From: a virus
DNA length: 58,832 bases
IMG/VR virus record: IMGVR_UViG_3300037606_000073
Location: 1-58,832 of that record
Reading direction: 5' to 3' (one strand)
The position numbers were made by a program, and so were the translations under genes. The notes under the pieces are model-generated. The model made no database searches and had not been told where the DNA came from. It worked only from the letters and a program-made list of their open reading frames with translations. Shown here piece by piece: positions 50,030 through 58,832 of this stretch; position 1 is the first letter of the stretch; the number at the start of each line of letters is the position of its first letter.

Positions 50030-50365
50030 TTAGCCAGCGTTGGGGTAAGGGAACCTTGTGCGGATTTCCTCACGCTTTGCCAGCCACTCAACTTCTGTGG
50101 CCTCACCAGCCTGCCACTTGAAGAACAACGGGTCAGCTTCAGCGGTGTATGCTGACTGGCGTTTGGCTTCCTGTTCGGCTTGTGTGGGCGGGGGTGGGGG
50201 AGGTGGTGCAACGTAAACCCATTCAGAGCCATTCCACTGGTGGTCCCCAGAAGGAATCAGCGGCACTTCAACGGTTCCTGCGAGGTATGACGCAAATATC
50301 TCCGCACTTGGTGCGGTGTTAGTTTGCCAGTAACCTATCTTTGGATGAAAGAAACCTTTTTCCAT
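50030..50365 (-). CDS. Tail fibre accessory/assembly protein, 111 aa
   Basis: 111 residues from the ATG at 50365, which overlaps the fibre stop (TAATG). The order is GFFHPKIGYWQTN, a short beta part, GDHQWNGSEWVYV with seven prolines, then a helical end with EADPLFFKWQAGEATEVEW. Proteins of this plan follow fibre genes and help fold or cap them. No exact family assigned. Confidence 0.65.
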   Translation of the reverse strand: MEKGFFHPKIGYWQTNTAPSAEIFASYLAGTVEVPLIPSGDHQWNGSEWVYVAPPPPPPPTQAEQEAKRQSAYTAEADPLFFKWQAGEATEVEWLAKREEIRTRFPYPNAG

Positions 50366-52836
50366 TACCGTAACTCCACCACCGCTGTGATTGACATTCC
50401 ACCACCACTTGCTCGGTAGTAGTGATTGGGCGGGATAATTACACAAGCCGCGTCAGCGGTGCCGCTAGAAAGGTCACCCCAACTTTGGATATTGAAAACG
50501 GACGTGCTGGGGCCAACCGAAATAATTAAGTTACCATTCCCATTTCCCCGCATTTGAAAAACAATCGACCTGCCTGTGGTGTTTTGATACCAAACATTCG
50601 CGAAGCGAAAAGCTCCCTGCCACGTTTGACCGACTCCAATGCCAGCAGGAATGTCAGACTTAAAAGCGATCGCCCCTCGGTCAGAGGCATCAACTTGCGC
50701 CTTCAGTTCGCTACCGCTCCAGCCGATGTAAACTTTATTGTTAAACTGACCTGCACCACCACCTTGCTGCACTGGTGTAAAACCAAGGGCACCTGCGGGG
50801 CCGGTAGGGCCTGTAGTGCCTGTACCCGAAACACCCTGCGGACCCTGCGGACCAGTTGGGCCGGTCGAACCACCAGTGCCGTTAAGGCCAGATGGACCAG
50901 TTGGGCCTGCGGGGCCTGCGACTGTAGAGTTCGCGCCTTGGGGGCCTGTCGGGCCTGTAGTGCCTGTACCCTGCACACCTTGTGGGCCCCGCGGACCAGT
51001 TGGGCCAGTTGCGCCGGTAGGGCCACCGCCGGTAGGACCTGTCACACCTTGGACACCTCGCGGTCCAGTTGGACCAGTGTTTCCTGTACCAGTCGCACCT
51101 TGGATACCTGTCGGGCCAGTGGGCCCGGCGTTGCCAAACACACCCTGAATACCTTGCGGACCAGTGGGGCCCGCTGCGCCGAGCGCACCGGATGTACCTT
51201 GGATACCCTGTGGGCCAGTGGGACCAACCGCACCGAGTGTACCGTCTATGCCCTGCGGGCCGCTTGGGCCGGTCGGACCTGCGAGACCTTGGAGACCACG
51301 GGGGCCGGTTGGGCCTTGTGGGCCGACGATCTGGCCAGCATTATTCCAAGCCGAACCGTCCCAGATGTACAGATCACCGGATGCCTGCACGATGATGGCA
51401 TCGTTAAGTGTGTTGCCTGTAGGCGGCAGGTCACCAACAGTGGCGACCTCGCCAACAAAATTGATCGACGTACCTTGAGGACCCTCTGAACCAGTCGGTC
51501 CAGTGTTACCCTGCGGACCTGTCGGACCTGCTACACCAATCGAACCTGTCGGGCCGCTGAGGCCAGTACTACCCTGAGTACCTTGAATACCTTGAATACC
51601 CTGCACGCCTTGCGCACCAGTCGGACCAGTGGGGCCGACACTACCTGCACCGCCTGCGGCGCCGGAGGCGCCCGTGGGGCCTGTCGCACCAGTCGAACCC
51701 GTTGGGCCCTTGAGGCCGGGTGTACCTGTCGGACCTGTAGGACCAGCGACTGTCGACTCCGTGCCTTGCGGGCCTGTCGGGCCAGTGCTGCCTACTACGC
51801 CGGTGGCGCCAGCTAAACCTTCTGGACCAGTGGGGCCCTGCGGGCCAACGATTTGCCCGACGTTATCCCACGCCGCGCCATCCCATACGTAGAGGTCGCC
51901 GTCAGCCGCAACGATGTAAGCGTCGTTGATGACATTGTCGACAGCAGGTAGGTCACCGACAGTGGCGACCTCACCCTTAAATGTGATGGATGTACCCTGC
52001 GGGCCTTGCGACCCTGTTGGTCCAGTCGGACCTTGGGTTCCGGTTGGGCCTGTTACACCTTGCGGTCCAGTTGGACCGGCCTGTGTAGAAGCTGCGCCTG
52101 TTGGACCAGTAGTACCGATGTCGCCCGTTGGGCCAGTTGGGCCTGTTATGCCGTCGAGTCCAGCGCCGCCCTGCGCACCAGTTGGGCCTACCTCACCCTG
52201 AATACCCTGCGCGCCAGTGTCGCCTTGAATACCTTGTACACCCTGTGGACCAGTGGGGCCGAGTGGGCCCTGCACCGTTGAGTCTGCACCCGTAGGACCA
52301 GTCGGCCCTTGCGGGCCTAGGATCAGCCCGACGTTGGCCCACTCCGAACCGCTCCAGACATACAGGTTGCTATCAGCAACAACGACGTACGCATCGTTTA
52401 TTTCAGCATCGCCGGGCAAATCTCCGACAGTAGCGACTTCGCCCCTGAACGTGATTGAAATACCCTGCGCACCCTGCGCACCCTGCGGGCCGGTAGGGCC
52501 AGCGACAGTCGAGTCAGCGCCTGTGTCGCCTGTGAGGCCCTGCGGACCGGTCGGACCTTGGATACCCTGCACGCCTTGCACACCTTGGATACCTTGCGGA
52601 CCAGTCGCGCCCGTGTCGCCTGTGAGGCCAGTAAGGCCTGTGTCGCCAACGGGGCCAACGATCCCGCCATATGGCAGGCTGAGATACGCGTTCACCCCAT
52701 CCCCGATTTTAAACTGGTTCGTGTCTGTCTCAAGGACAATCTCCCGGTCCGCAAGAACCGGGTTAAACTCAGTCCAACGGCCGAGCGTGTCACCGCGCAG
52801 CGCGAAGCCAATCGTGGAGGATGGGGTGATGGTCAT
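50365..52836 (-). CDS. Collagen-like tail fibre with repeated N-terminal modules
   Basis: 823 residues. The first 55 residues match the Mtd N-terminal fold that attaches to the virion ([37 protein letters not shown]). Long GPTGPQG collagen-like stretches follow, broken by three copies of a 55-residue module (GTSITF[11 protein letters not shown] ... DLYVWDG). The C-terminal 120 residues are a distinct receptor-binding head ([20 protein letters not shown]). It is the likely adsorption fibre. Confidence 0.8.
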   Translation of the reverse strand: MTITPSSTIGFALRGDTLGRWTEFNPVLADREIVLETDTNQFKIGDGVNAYLSLPYGGIVGPVGDTGLTGLTGDTGATGPQGIQGVQGVQGIQGPTGPQGLTGDTGADSTVAGPTGPQGAQGAQGISITFRGEVATVGDLPGDAEINDAYVVVADSNLYVWSGSEWANVGLILGPQGPTGPTGADSTVQGPLGPTGPQGVQGIQGDTGAQGIQGEVGPTGAQGGAGLDGITGPTGPTGDIGTTGPTGAASTQAGPTGPQGVTGPTGTQGPTGPTGSQGPQGTSITFKGEVATVGDLPAVDNVINDAYIVAADGDLYVWDGAAWDNVGQIVGPQGPTGPEGLAGATGVVGSTGPTGPQGTESTVAGPTGPTGTPGLKGPTGSTGATGPTGASGAAGGAGSVGPTGPTGAQGVQGIQGIQGTQGSTGLSGPTGSIGVAGPTGPQGNTGPTGSEGPQGTSINFVGEVATVGDLPPTGNTLNDAIIVQASGDLYIWDGSAWNNAGQIVGPQGPTGPRGLQGLAGPTGPSGPQGIDGTLGAVGPTGPQGIQGTSGALGAAGPTGPQGIQGVFGNAGPTGPTGIQGATGTGNTGPTGPRGVQGVTGPTGGGPTGATGPTGPRGPQGVQGTGTTGPTGPQGANSTVAGPAGPTGPSGLNGTGGSTGPTGPQGPQGVSGTGTTGPTGPAGALGFTPVQQGGGAGQFNNKVYIGWSGSELKAQVDASDRGAIAFKSDIPAGIGVGQTWQGAFRFANVWYQNTTGRSIVFQMRGNGNGNLIISVGPSTSVFNIQSWGDLSSGTADAACVIIPPNHYYRASGGGMSITAVVELR

Positions 52837-52838
52837 TC

Positions 52839-53903
52839 TCAGGCCGCCTTATCGAGGGAGTAGAACTCCAAGTTACGCTTCAGGCGATCATCGCCGGGTT
52901 CTAACTCGCAGGCAATCTGCCCGTGTTCTACCGCGTCGTCCCGCTTCCCGAGGTGGTACGCCGCCAACGCTACAAGATCGTGCGGCTTCGCCCCCCAGAC
53001 AGTCGGGTCCATGGTGTAGACCAGAGCTTTGTCCTTGATTGTCAATGCCTGTATAGCACAGTCATAGCTCAGCTGCCAATCCTCAGTTTTGCGCGCGAGG
53101 TCAGCCAGTTCGACCCATGGTTCACGGGTGCCCGGGGCTTCCTTGGTCGCCTTATCCAGCCAGACCTTGGCTTGCCCACGGTCGTTAAGAGCTTCATAGG
53201 CTTGGGCCATGACACGCATGGCGTAGCACCGCTCGTTCGCCCAGTTTGCGTTGGGGTTCTCAAGGTACTTATGCAGCGCCACAATGGCGTCGATCCACTG
53301 GCGGCTGAACGTCAGCTCGCGGGCGTAATAGAACGCATTGCGGGGGCAGCTCGGGTCCTCTTTGACCGACAGCTCCAGCAGGTCCATATACTGGCCACGG
53401 CTCTTGGTCGGGTCAGGGTGGTGCGTAACCAGCAGCTTGTCGGTGTGAGCGTAAACCTCTTTGATCCGGGCGTCCGGACGTGGGTACTCGTGGCACGGGT
53501 GATGCCAGTGATAGCCGTGGCGCGCATGGATTTTCTCATAGAAGAACTCGATGCCTGCGCCCCAGTCGAACTTGTAACGCAGCCGGGTGGTCTCATCCAT
53601 CTTCCATACGCGCTCGATCTCCTCACGCCAGCCGGGTTCCAGCCGCTCGTCAAGGTCAAGGCTGATACACACGTCGATGTCGCGTGGGATCAGCGCAAGC
53701 GCTGCGTCACGGGCTTTGTCGAACCGCCACGGGGTGATGCAGATTTCAGGCACGGTCGCGCCGCACGCGCGGGCGAGCTCGACGGTCTCGTCGGTGCTGC
53801 CGGTGTCGGCAATAAGGATCAGGTCCGCATCTTGTGCGGACTCACAGAACTGCTCGACGAACGAAGCCTCGTTCTTGCTGATGGCGTATACGCAGATTTT
53901 CAT
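52839..53903 (-). CDS. Family 2 glycosyltransferase with TPR-like C-terminus
   Basis: 354 residues. The GT-A part (1-200) has [12 protein letters not shown], the donor-site ADTGSTDET (33-41) and the metal-binding LDLDERL (about 82-88). Residues about 200-340 form TPR-like helical pairs ([38 protein letters not shown]). It transfers a sugar from a nucleotide donor. Placed between two fibre gene sets, it may modify the fibre or the host glycan; the acceptor is unknown. Confidence 0.8.
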   Translation of the reverse strand: MKICVYAISKNEASFVEQFCESAQDADLILIADTGSTDETVELARACGATVPEICITPWRFDKARDAALALIPRDIDVCISLDLDERLEPGWREEIERVWKMDETTRLRYKFDWGAGIEFFYEKIHARHGYHWHHPCHEYPRPDARIKEVYAHTDKLLVTHHPDPTKSRGQYMDLLELSVKEDPSCPRNAFYYARELTFSRQWIDAIVALHKYLENPNANWANERCYAMRVMAQAYEALNDRGQAKVWLDKATKEAPGTREPWVELADLARKTEDWQLSYDCAIQALTIKDKALVYTMDPTVWGAKPHDLVALAAYHLGKRDDAVEHGQIACELEPGDDRLKRNLEFYSLDKAA

Positions 53904-53906
53904 ATG

Positions 53907-54368
53907 TCACTCTCCCGGTTTAGTTGGCCACTCGATGGTGTAGGGGAATCCCCCTTGGGAGGTTATGTCACGAAGTGCCTGCCGATAGGAAGCCCATTCG
54001 GTTGTGATGGTGTTGTCGCTCAGGGCCATCCAGTCACTGTCCGACAGCAGTTGGTTGCGTTTGGCTCTAACTCTTGCAGAGGATGCGTTGTAATAATTTT
54101 GTTTTTCCTCTGGTGTCTTTTCGACAACCGACCACTCAAGATGCCACTTGTCACCTGCATAGGTGGGCGTGTCTGCTCGAACGGCTCTGTAGGTCGTTTC
54201 GTCGATGGATGGGGCGGCACCAACGACCACCTCAAATACCTCATAAGAGGCAAGCATTTCATCAGGTATGCGGCGAGGGAAAGATGTCTGCGGATGGTCT
54301 TTGTGCAAGTCTCCAATAGTATAAGGAAACTTTGTGACTTGTCCGTCTTGTGTTTTTGTGTAGGTCAT
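53907..54368 (-). CDS. Tail assembly chaperone-like protein
   Basis: 153 residues. The C-terminal part RAKRNQLLSDSDWMALSDNT then EWASYRQALRDI and FPYTIEWPTKPGE is the standard pattern of phage fibre-assembly chaperones. The N-terminal half is beta-rich and variable. It probably folds or attaches the propeller-type fibre gene product directly upstream, 12 bases away. Confidence 0.75.
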   Translation of the reverse strand: MTYTKTQDGQVTKFPYTIGDLHKDHPQTSFPRRIPDEMLASYEVFEVVVGAAPSIDETTYRAVRADTPTYAGDKWHLEWSVVEKTPEEKQNYYNASSARVRAKRNQLLSDSDWMALSDNTITTEWASYRQALRDITSQGGFPYTIEWPTKPGE

Positions 54369-54380
54369 AGTTGTATCTCC

Positions 54381-55702
54381 TTATAACGTGATATCTATAA
54401 GTTCTTCCGTGAGGACGGCAGGTGCGTCTGTCAGTACAGCAACGACGTCTGTTAAAACGGCGGGCGCATCGGTGAGTACGTCCAGTGCGTCTGTTAAAAC
54501 GGCGGGTGCATCAGTAAGTACGGCAGCTTCATAAGTAAAAGAGCCGTATGTCCCTGTCCCAGAACCATCGGGCGGCAGTTTAGCGATGAGAAAGTCATTG
54601 CCGCCAGCGCCGTCTGAGGAGGTCTGGCCCGTCACAATGATGTTGTCAGCCGAGTCTATGGCTACGGCATTGCCTCGTTCAGCTCCTGTTCCGCCTAGAG
54701 TCCGGTCCCATTGCAGAGCTCCTGCAGAGTTGTACTTAGCGATGAGGAGGTCATCACCGCCAGCGCCGTCTGAGGTGGTATAACCCACCACAATGATGTT
54801 GTTGGCCGAGTCTATGGCTACGGCATTGCCGATGTCAGTTCCTGTTCCGCCTAGAGTCCGGTCCCATTGCAGAGCTCCTGCAGAGTTGTACTTAGCGATG
54901 AGAAAGTCATTGCCGCCAGCGCCGTCTGAGGAGGTCTGGCCCGTCACAATGATGTTGTTGGCCGAGTCTATGGCTACGGCACGGCCGAGGTCAGTTCCTG
55001 TTCCGCCTAGAGTCCGGTCCCATTGCAGAGCTCCTGCAGAGTTGTACTTAGCGATGAGAAAGTCAGTGCCGCCAGCGCCGTCTGAGGTGGTATAACCCAC
55101 CACAATGATGTTGTCAGCCGAGTCTATGGCTACGGCATTGCCGATGTCAGCTCCTGTTCCGCCTAGAGTCCGGTCCCATTGCAGAGCTCCTGCAGAGTTG
55201 TACTTAGCGATGAGGAGGTCAGTGCCGCCAGCGCCGTCTGAGGTGGTATAACCCACCACAATGATGTTGTTGGCCGAGTCTATGGCTACGGCATTGCCGA
55301 GGTCAGTTCCTGTTCCGCCTAGAGTCCGGTCCCATTGCAGAGCTCCTGCAGAGTTGTACTTAGCGATGAGAACGTCAGCGCCGCCAGCGCCGTCTGAGGC
55401 GGTATAACCCGTCACAATGATGTTGTTGGCCGAGTCTATGGCTACGGCACGGCCGATGTCAGTTCCTGTTCCGCCTAGAGTCCGGTCCCATTGCAGAGCT
55501 CCTGCAGAGTTGTACTTAGCGATGAGAAAGTCAGTGCCGCCAGCGCCGTCTGAGGAGGTCTGGCCCACCACAATGATGTTGTTGGCCGAGTCTATGGCTA
55601 CGGCATTGCCGATGTCAGCTCCTGTTCCGCCTAGAAGTGCGATCCAAGAACTAACAACCTCGCGGACAGCAGCAGCCTGTAACAGCTTTGTGCTAATACC
55701 GC

Positions 55703-55706
<4 letters not shown>
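54381..55706 (-). CDS. Seven-repeat beta-propeller tail protein
   Basis: 441 residues. After a short N-terminus ([18 protein letters not shown]) there are seven 52-residue repeats of the SBBP type ([20 protein letters not shown], then [29 protein letters not shown]). Seven repeats equal the blade number of a closed propeller. The end holds six heptads of the form VLTDAPA. It is probably a distal fibre head that binds a surface ligand. Its start overlaps the upstream fibre stop (ATGA). Confidence 0.75.
54590..55640. repeat. 156-bp tandem repeats
   Basis: About seven units of 156 bp, nearly identical at DNA level (for instance the same CCGCCTAGAG at 54691, 54847 and 55003). Differences are mainly at a few codons (T/A, N/D, Q/Y, I/L). 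This implies recent expansion or gene conversion and makes the region liable to copy-number change and assembly error. Confidence 0.9.
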
Positions 55707-57209
<1,503 letters not shown>

Positions 57210-57213
<4 letters not shown>

Positions 57214-57464
57214 GTCTGGGCGCTCCCGAGGTCAATCTTAGCCCCGCCGGTGTAATCCGTCTCAGCGTTGCCCGCGTCGATCAGCGTCGACAGCACAGGA
57301 GCAACACCGACCCAGCGGTCGCCAACAGAATAGTGCATGAGGTTGTCCTCACCCGCAACCACTGCGCCCTTGTACGCCAAAGGGTCCAGCTCGATAGGCG
57401 TGGTGTAGACCAAGGACCGGCCGACGGCGCGCTCGCGCCCGGATGCAAACTTTACGCTGCTCAT
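57210..57464 (-). CDS. Small virion-associated protein, 84 aa (complete copy)
   Basis: An 84-residue beta-rich protein (MSSVKFASGRERAVGRSLVY, then GEDNLMHYSVGDRWVGVAPV). It is the intact form of the gene cut at window position 1. It overlaps both neighbours by ATGA. Location between the fibre N-terminal gene and the 137-residue gene suggests a fibre-linked role. Function unknown. Confidence 0.7.
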
Positions 57465-57874
57465 GTAATCACCGTGTATTCTTCGCGTTGGTTGAGGACA
57501 TAGGACAGATTGGCGATTGCGCCTTGAAAGTTCTCGGTCTTGAGGTCCAAGCGCTCCCCACTGCGCAGGTTCTGCTTGCCAAGCTCAATGACGGCAAAAT
57601 CGTTCGGCGGGATGTCCATCCGGTTCAGGATCAAAAACTCAACGCCGTCTGCGTCCACGATCCGCGCCGACAGCTGCAGTGTCTCTGTTGCGTTGTTGGT
57701 AACCATCAGCGAGGTCAGCAGCGCTACGGCCTCGATAGTACGCTCAGGGTTGGGGCCAACCGCAGGGATTAGGTAGTCCGGCGTCTCCAAGACCGTCGTG
57801 TAGAACGACGGGATAACGACGCGGGCTACGTTAAATAGGTTGAGCGGTGGGCGGGGGGTTGTAATCGTAGGCAT
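57461..57874 (-). CDS. Conserved phage structural protein, 137 aa (copy B)
   Basis: The second allele of the gene at 163-576, same length, same overlaps, 124 of 137 residues equal by my count. Changes are mostly conservative (I/V, R/K, F/Y), which shows that both alleles are functional. If the genome is circular this gene and copy A are strain variants of one locus. Confidence 0.7.
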   Translation of the reverse strand: MPTITTPRPPLNLFNVARVVIPSFYTTVLETPDYLIPAVGPNPERTIEAVALLTSLMVTNNATETLQLSARIVDADGVEFLILNRMDIPPNDFAVIELGKQNLRSGERLDLKTENFQGAIANLSYVLNQREEYTVIT

Positions 57875-57875
57875 G

Positions 57876-58832
57876 TCAGGCTCCTAATGCTTGGATAAGC
57901 GGCAGAGTAATGTTCTGCACGCCACGTGAAAACGCCTGCCCATCGACAGTGCCGCGTTCGAAGTCTACCCGCAAGTCATCCCCGAGGTAGGTGTCCCCGA
58001 GCTCAGTCGAGAACGTGGCGTATATCCGGCCGCCTTCCAGTTTAAGGTTCGCAAAGGCTGGGTCGACAGCCTCACCCGTGCCACGCTGGGAGAACGGCAG
58101 CGAGTTGTAGTTCACCCCCGAGCCGACGTAGCTGAACTGTTGCCCAGTTGCTTCGACCACAGACGGGAACCCCAGTGTAGGTGGCGTCTCGACATTGGTC
58201 TTGATGAGCGTAATCAGCGAGTCCAGCATGTCCTCAGCCGGAGAGGTCAGAGCACAGCGTGCGAGGATTCGTGCTTGGATGATCTCCCAGCTGCGCAGGA
58301 ATATTGGGAGGAGCCCAGCGTCGAAGTGGTACTCAGCGTTCCAGTTGAACAGGCCCTTCACAAAGAACTGCGCCCCGCGGTCTTGCCCAGACCGGAAGTC
58401 GTCCGACAGCTGCTTGAGGAGCGTGGCTGCATCCCGGCGCGTTAAGTCCTCGTTCTCTTGGCTGAAGTTCTGGACCACAACAAACTCATCCGCGAGGAGC
58501 ACATACATCTCCTCGATGATCGTAGCCTGTTGCTCAAGGATTGCGTCTGCTGTTGCAACGTAGACGCCGCGCGGCTGCCCGACAGGGTCAGGGATGCGGA
58601 TCGTGTTGCGGAACCCAGTCGCCACAAGCGCGTAGTCCCCGAAGGTGTTGTTGGAGTTGGCGACCGTAACCTGCCCGCCATCGAGACACCACAGGCCGTA
58701 GCGGCTCCAGTTCGTGAACACCGACACAAGCTGCACAAACGCGTTGCGTTTAATCAGGTAGGCGTAGCCGTTCGGGTTGATCCCTGTAAAGCTGTCGACC
58801 ACCACGGACCGTAGCGGTGAGGAAGGCGCAAG
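57876..58832 (-). CDS. Tailspike C-terminal part, copy B (5' end outside window)
   Basis: 318 residues of the tailspike C-terminus; the frame is open to the window edge (LAPSSPLRS precedes VVVDSF), so the apparent start at 58805 is not real. It corresponds to the last 318 residues of the gene at 578-3052, with about 23 differences in 309 residues by my count. Changes cluster near the module around EEMY ... QNFSQENED. Confidence 0.8.
   Translation of the reverse strand, partial: LAPSSPLRSVVVDSFTGINPNGYAYLIKRNAFVQLVSVFTNWSRYGLWCLDGGQVTVANSNNTFGDYALVATGFRNTIRIPDPVGQPRGVYVATADAILEQQATIIEEMYVLLADEFVVVQNFSQENEDLTRRDAATLLKQLSDDFRSGQDRGAQFFVKGLFNWNAEYHFDAGLLPIFLRSWEIIQARILARCALTSPAEDMLDSLITLIKTNVETPPTLGFPSVVEATGQQFSYVGSGVNYNSLPFSQRGTGEAVDPAFANLKLEGGRIYATFSTELGDTYLGDDLRVDFERGTVDGQAFSRGVQNITLPLIQALGA

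Larger units (their letters stand above)
57299..58832. repeat. Terminal direct repeat, right copy
   Basis: Second copy of window bases 1-1534, without indels. 57299-57425 is identical to 1-127; beyond that about one base in ten differs. See the left copy for interpretation. Confidence 0.95.

Noticed and set aside
54590-55640. CRISPR-like array
   Set aside because: The 156-bp units are continuous coding repeats with no spacers and no cas genes.

Overview
The window holds a complete tailed-phage genome plus a short second copy of one segment. The phage looks like a virulent podovirus-type phage of a Gram-negative, probably aquatic, bacterium. Evidence: a portal/coat/scaffold set, a nested run of large internal or ejection-type proteins (one with a lytic transglycosylase domain), no tape measure, no sheath, no integrase and no phage RNA polymerase. 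I see no tRNA, rRNA, CRISPR or insertion sequence. Host and taxon cannot be fixed from sequence alone.

Ends: bases 1-1534 align without gaps to 57299-58832. The first 127 bases are identical and the rest differ at roughly one base in ten, mostly silently. The simplest reading is a circular or circularly permuted genome of about 57,298 bp whose assembly closed on itself and then ran into a second strain's allele. A true diverged tandem duplication is the alternative.

Layout: one divergent control region and one convergent junction divide the map. Control region (about 13.65-15.37 kb): intergenic DNA with two small genes, about ten GTATAC sites, four direct and four inverted ACTATCTA iterons, and a 30-bp perfect inverted repeat. 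This is the best candidate for the origin and the early/late switch. Rightward (14.07-33.06 kb): small early genes; a MoxR AAA+ ATPase / DUF3150 / metallopeptidase-VWA cassette (16.9-20.2 kb); many small proteins; then replication and recombination genes (DEDD exonuclease, family A DNA polymerase, Cas4-like nuclease, VRR-NUC nuclease, SNF2 helicase, SSB-like protein, HTH protein, primase-helicase). It ends at a 12-bp palindrome shared with the convergent late operon at 33.06 kb.

Leftward (13.65 kb down to 1, then from 57.3 kb down to 33.06 kb): the late genes. From the promoter end: terminase small and large subunits, a strong terminator, portal, scaffold, coat, decoration-like and fibre proteins, small basic proteins, adaptor, and tailspike. 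After closing the circle come collagen-like fibres, a beta-propeller repeat protein, a tail assembly chaperone, a glycosyltransferase, a second collagen-like fibre, a heme-oxygenase-like protein, lysis genes (membrane proteins, holin, M15 endopeptidase), a tail nozzle-like protein, and the internal virion proteins up to a 2530-residue giant.

Most interesting items: the MoxR-DUF3150-VWA cassette, the heme-oxygenase-like gene beside the lysis genes, the iteron/GTATAC control region, the giant HEVLGH protein, a seven-repeat propeller gene with 156-bp near-identical units, and two apparent frame breaks (5.2 kb and 56.9 kb).
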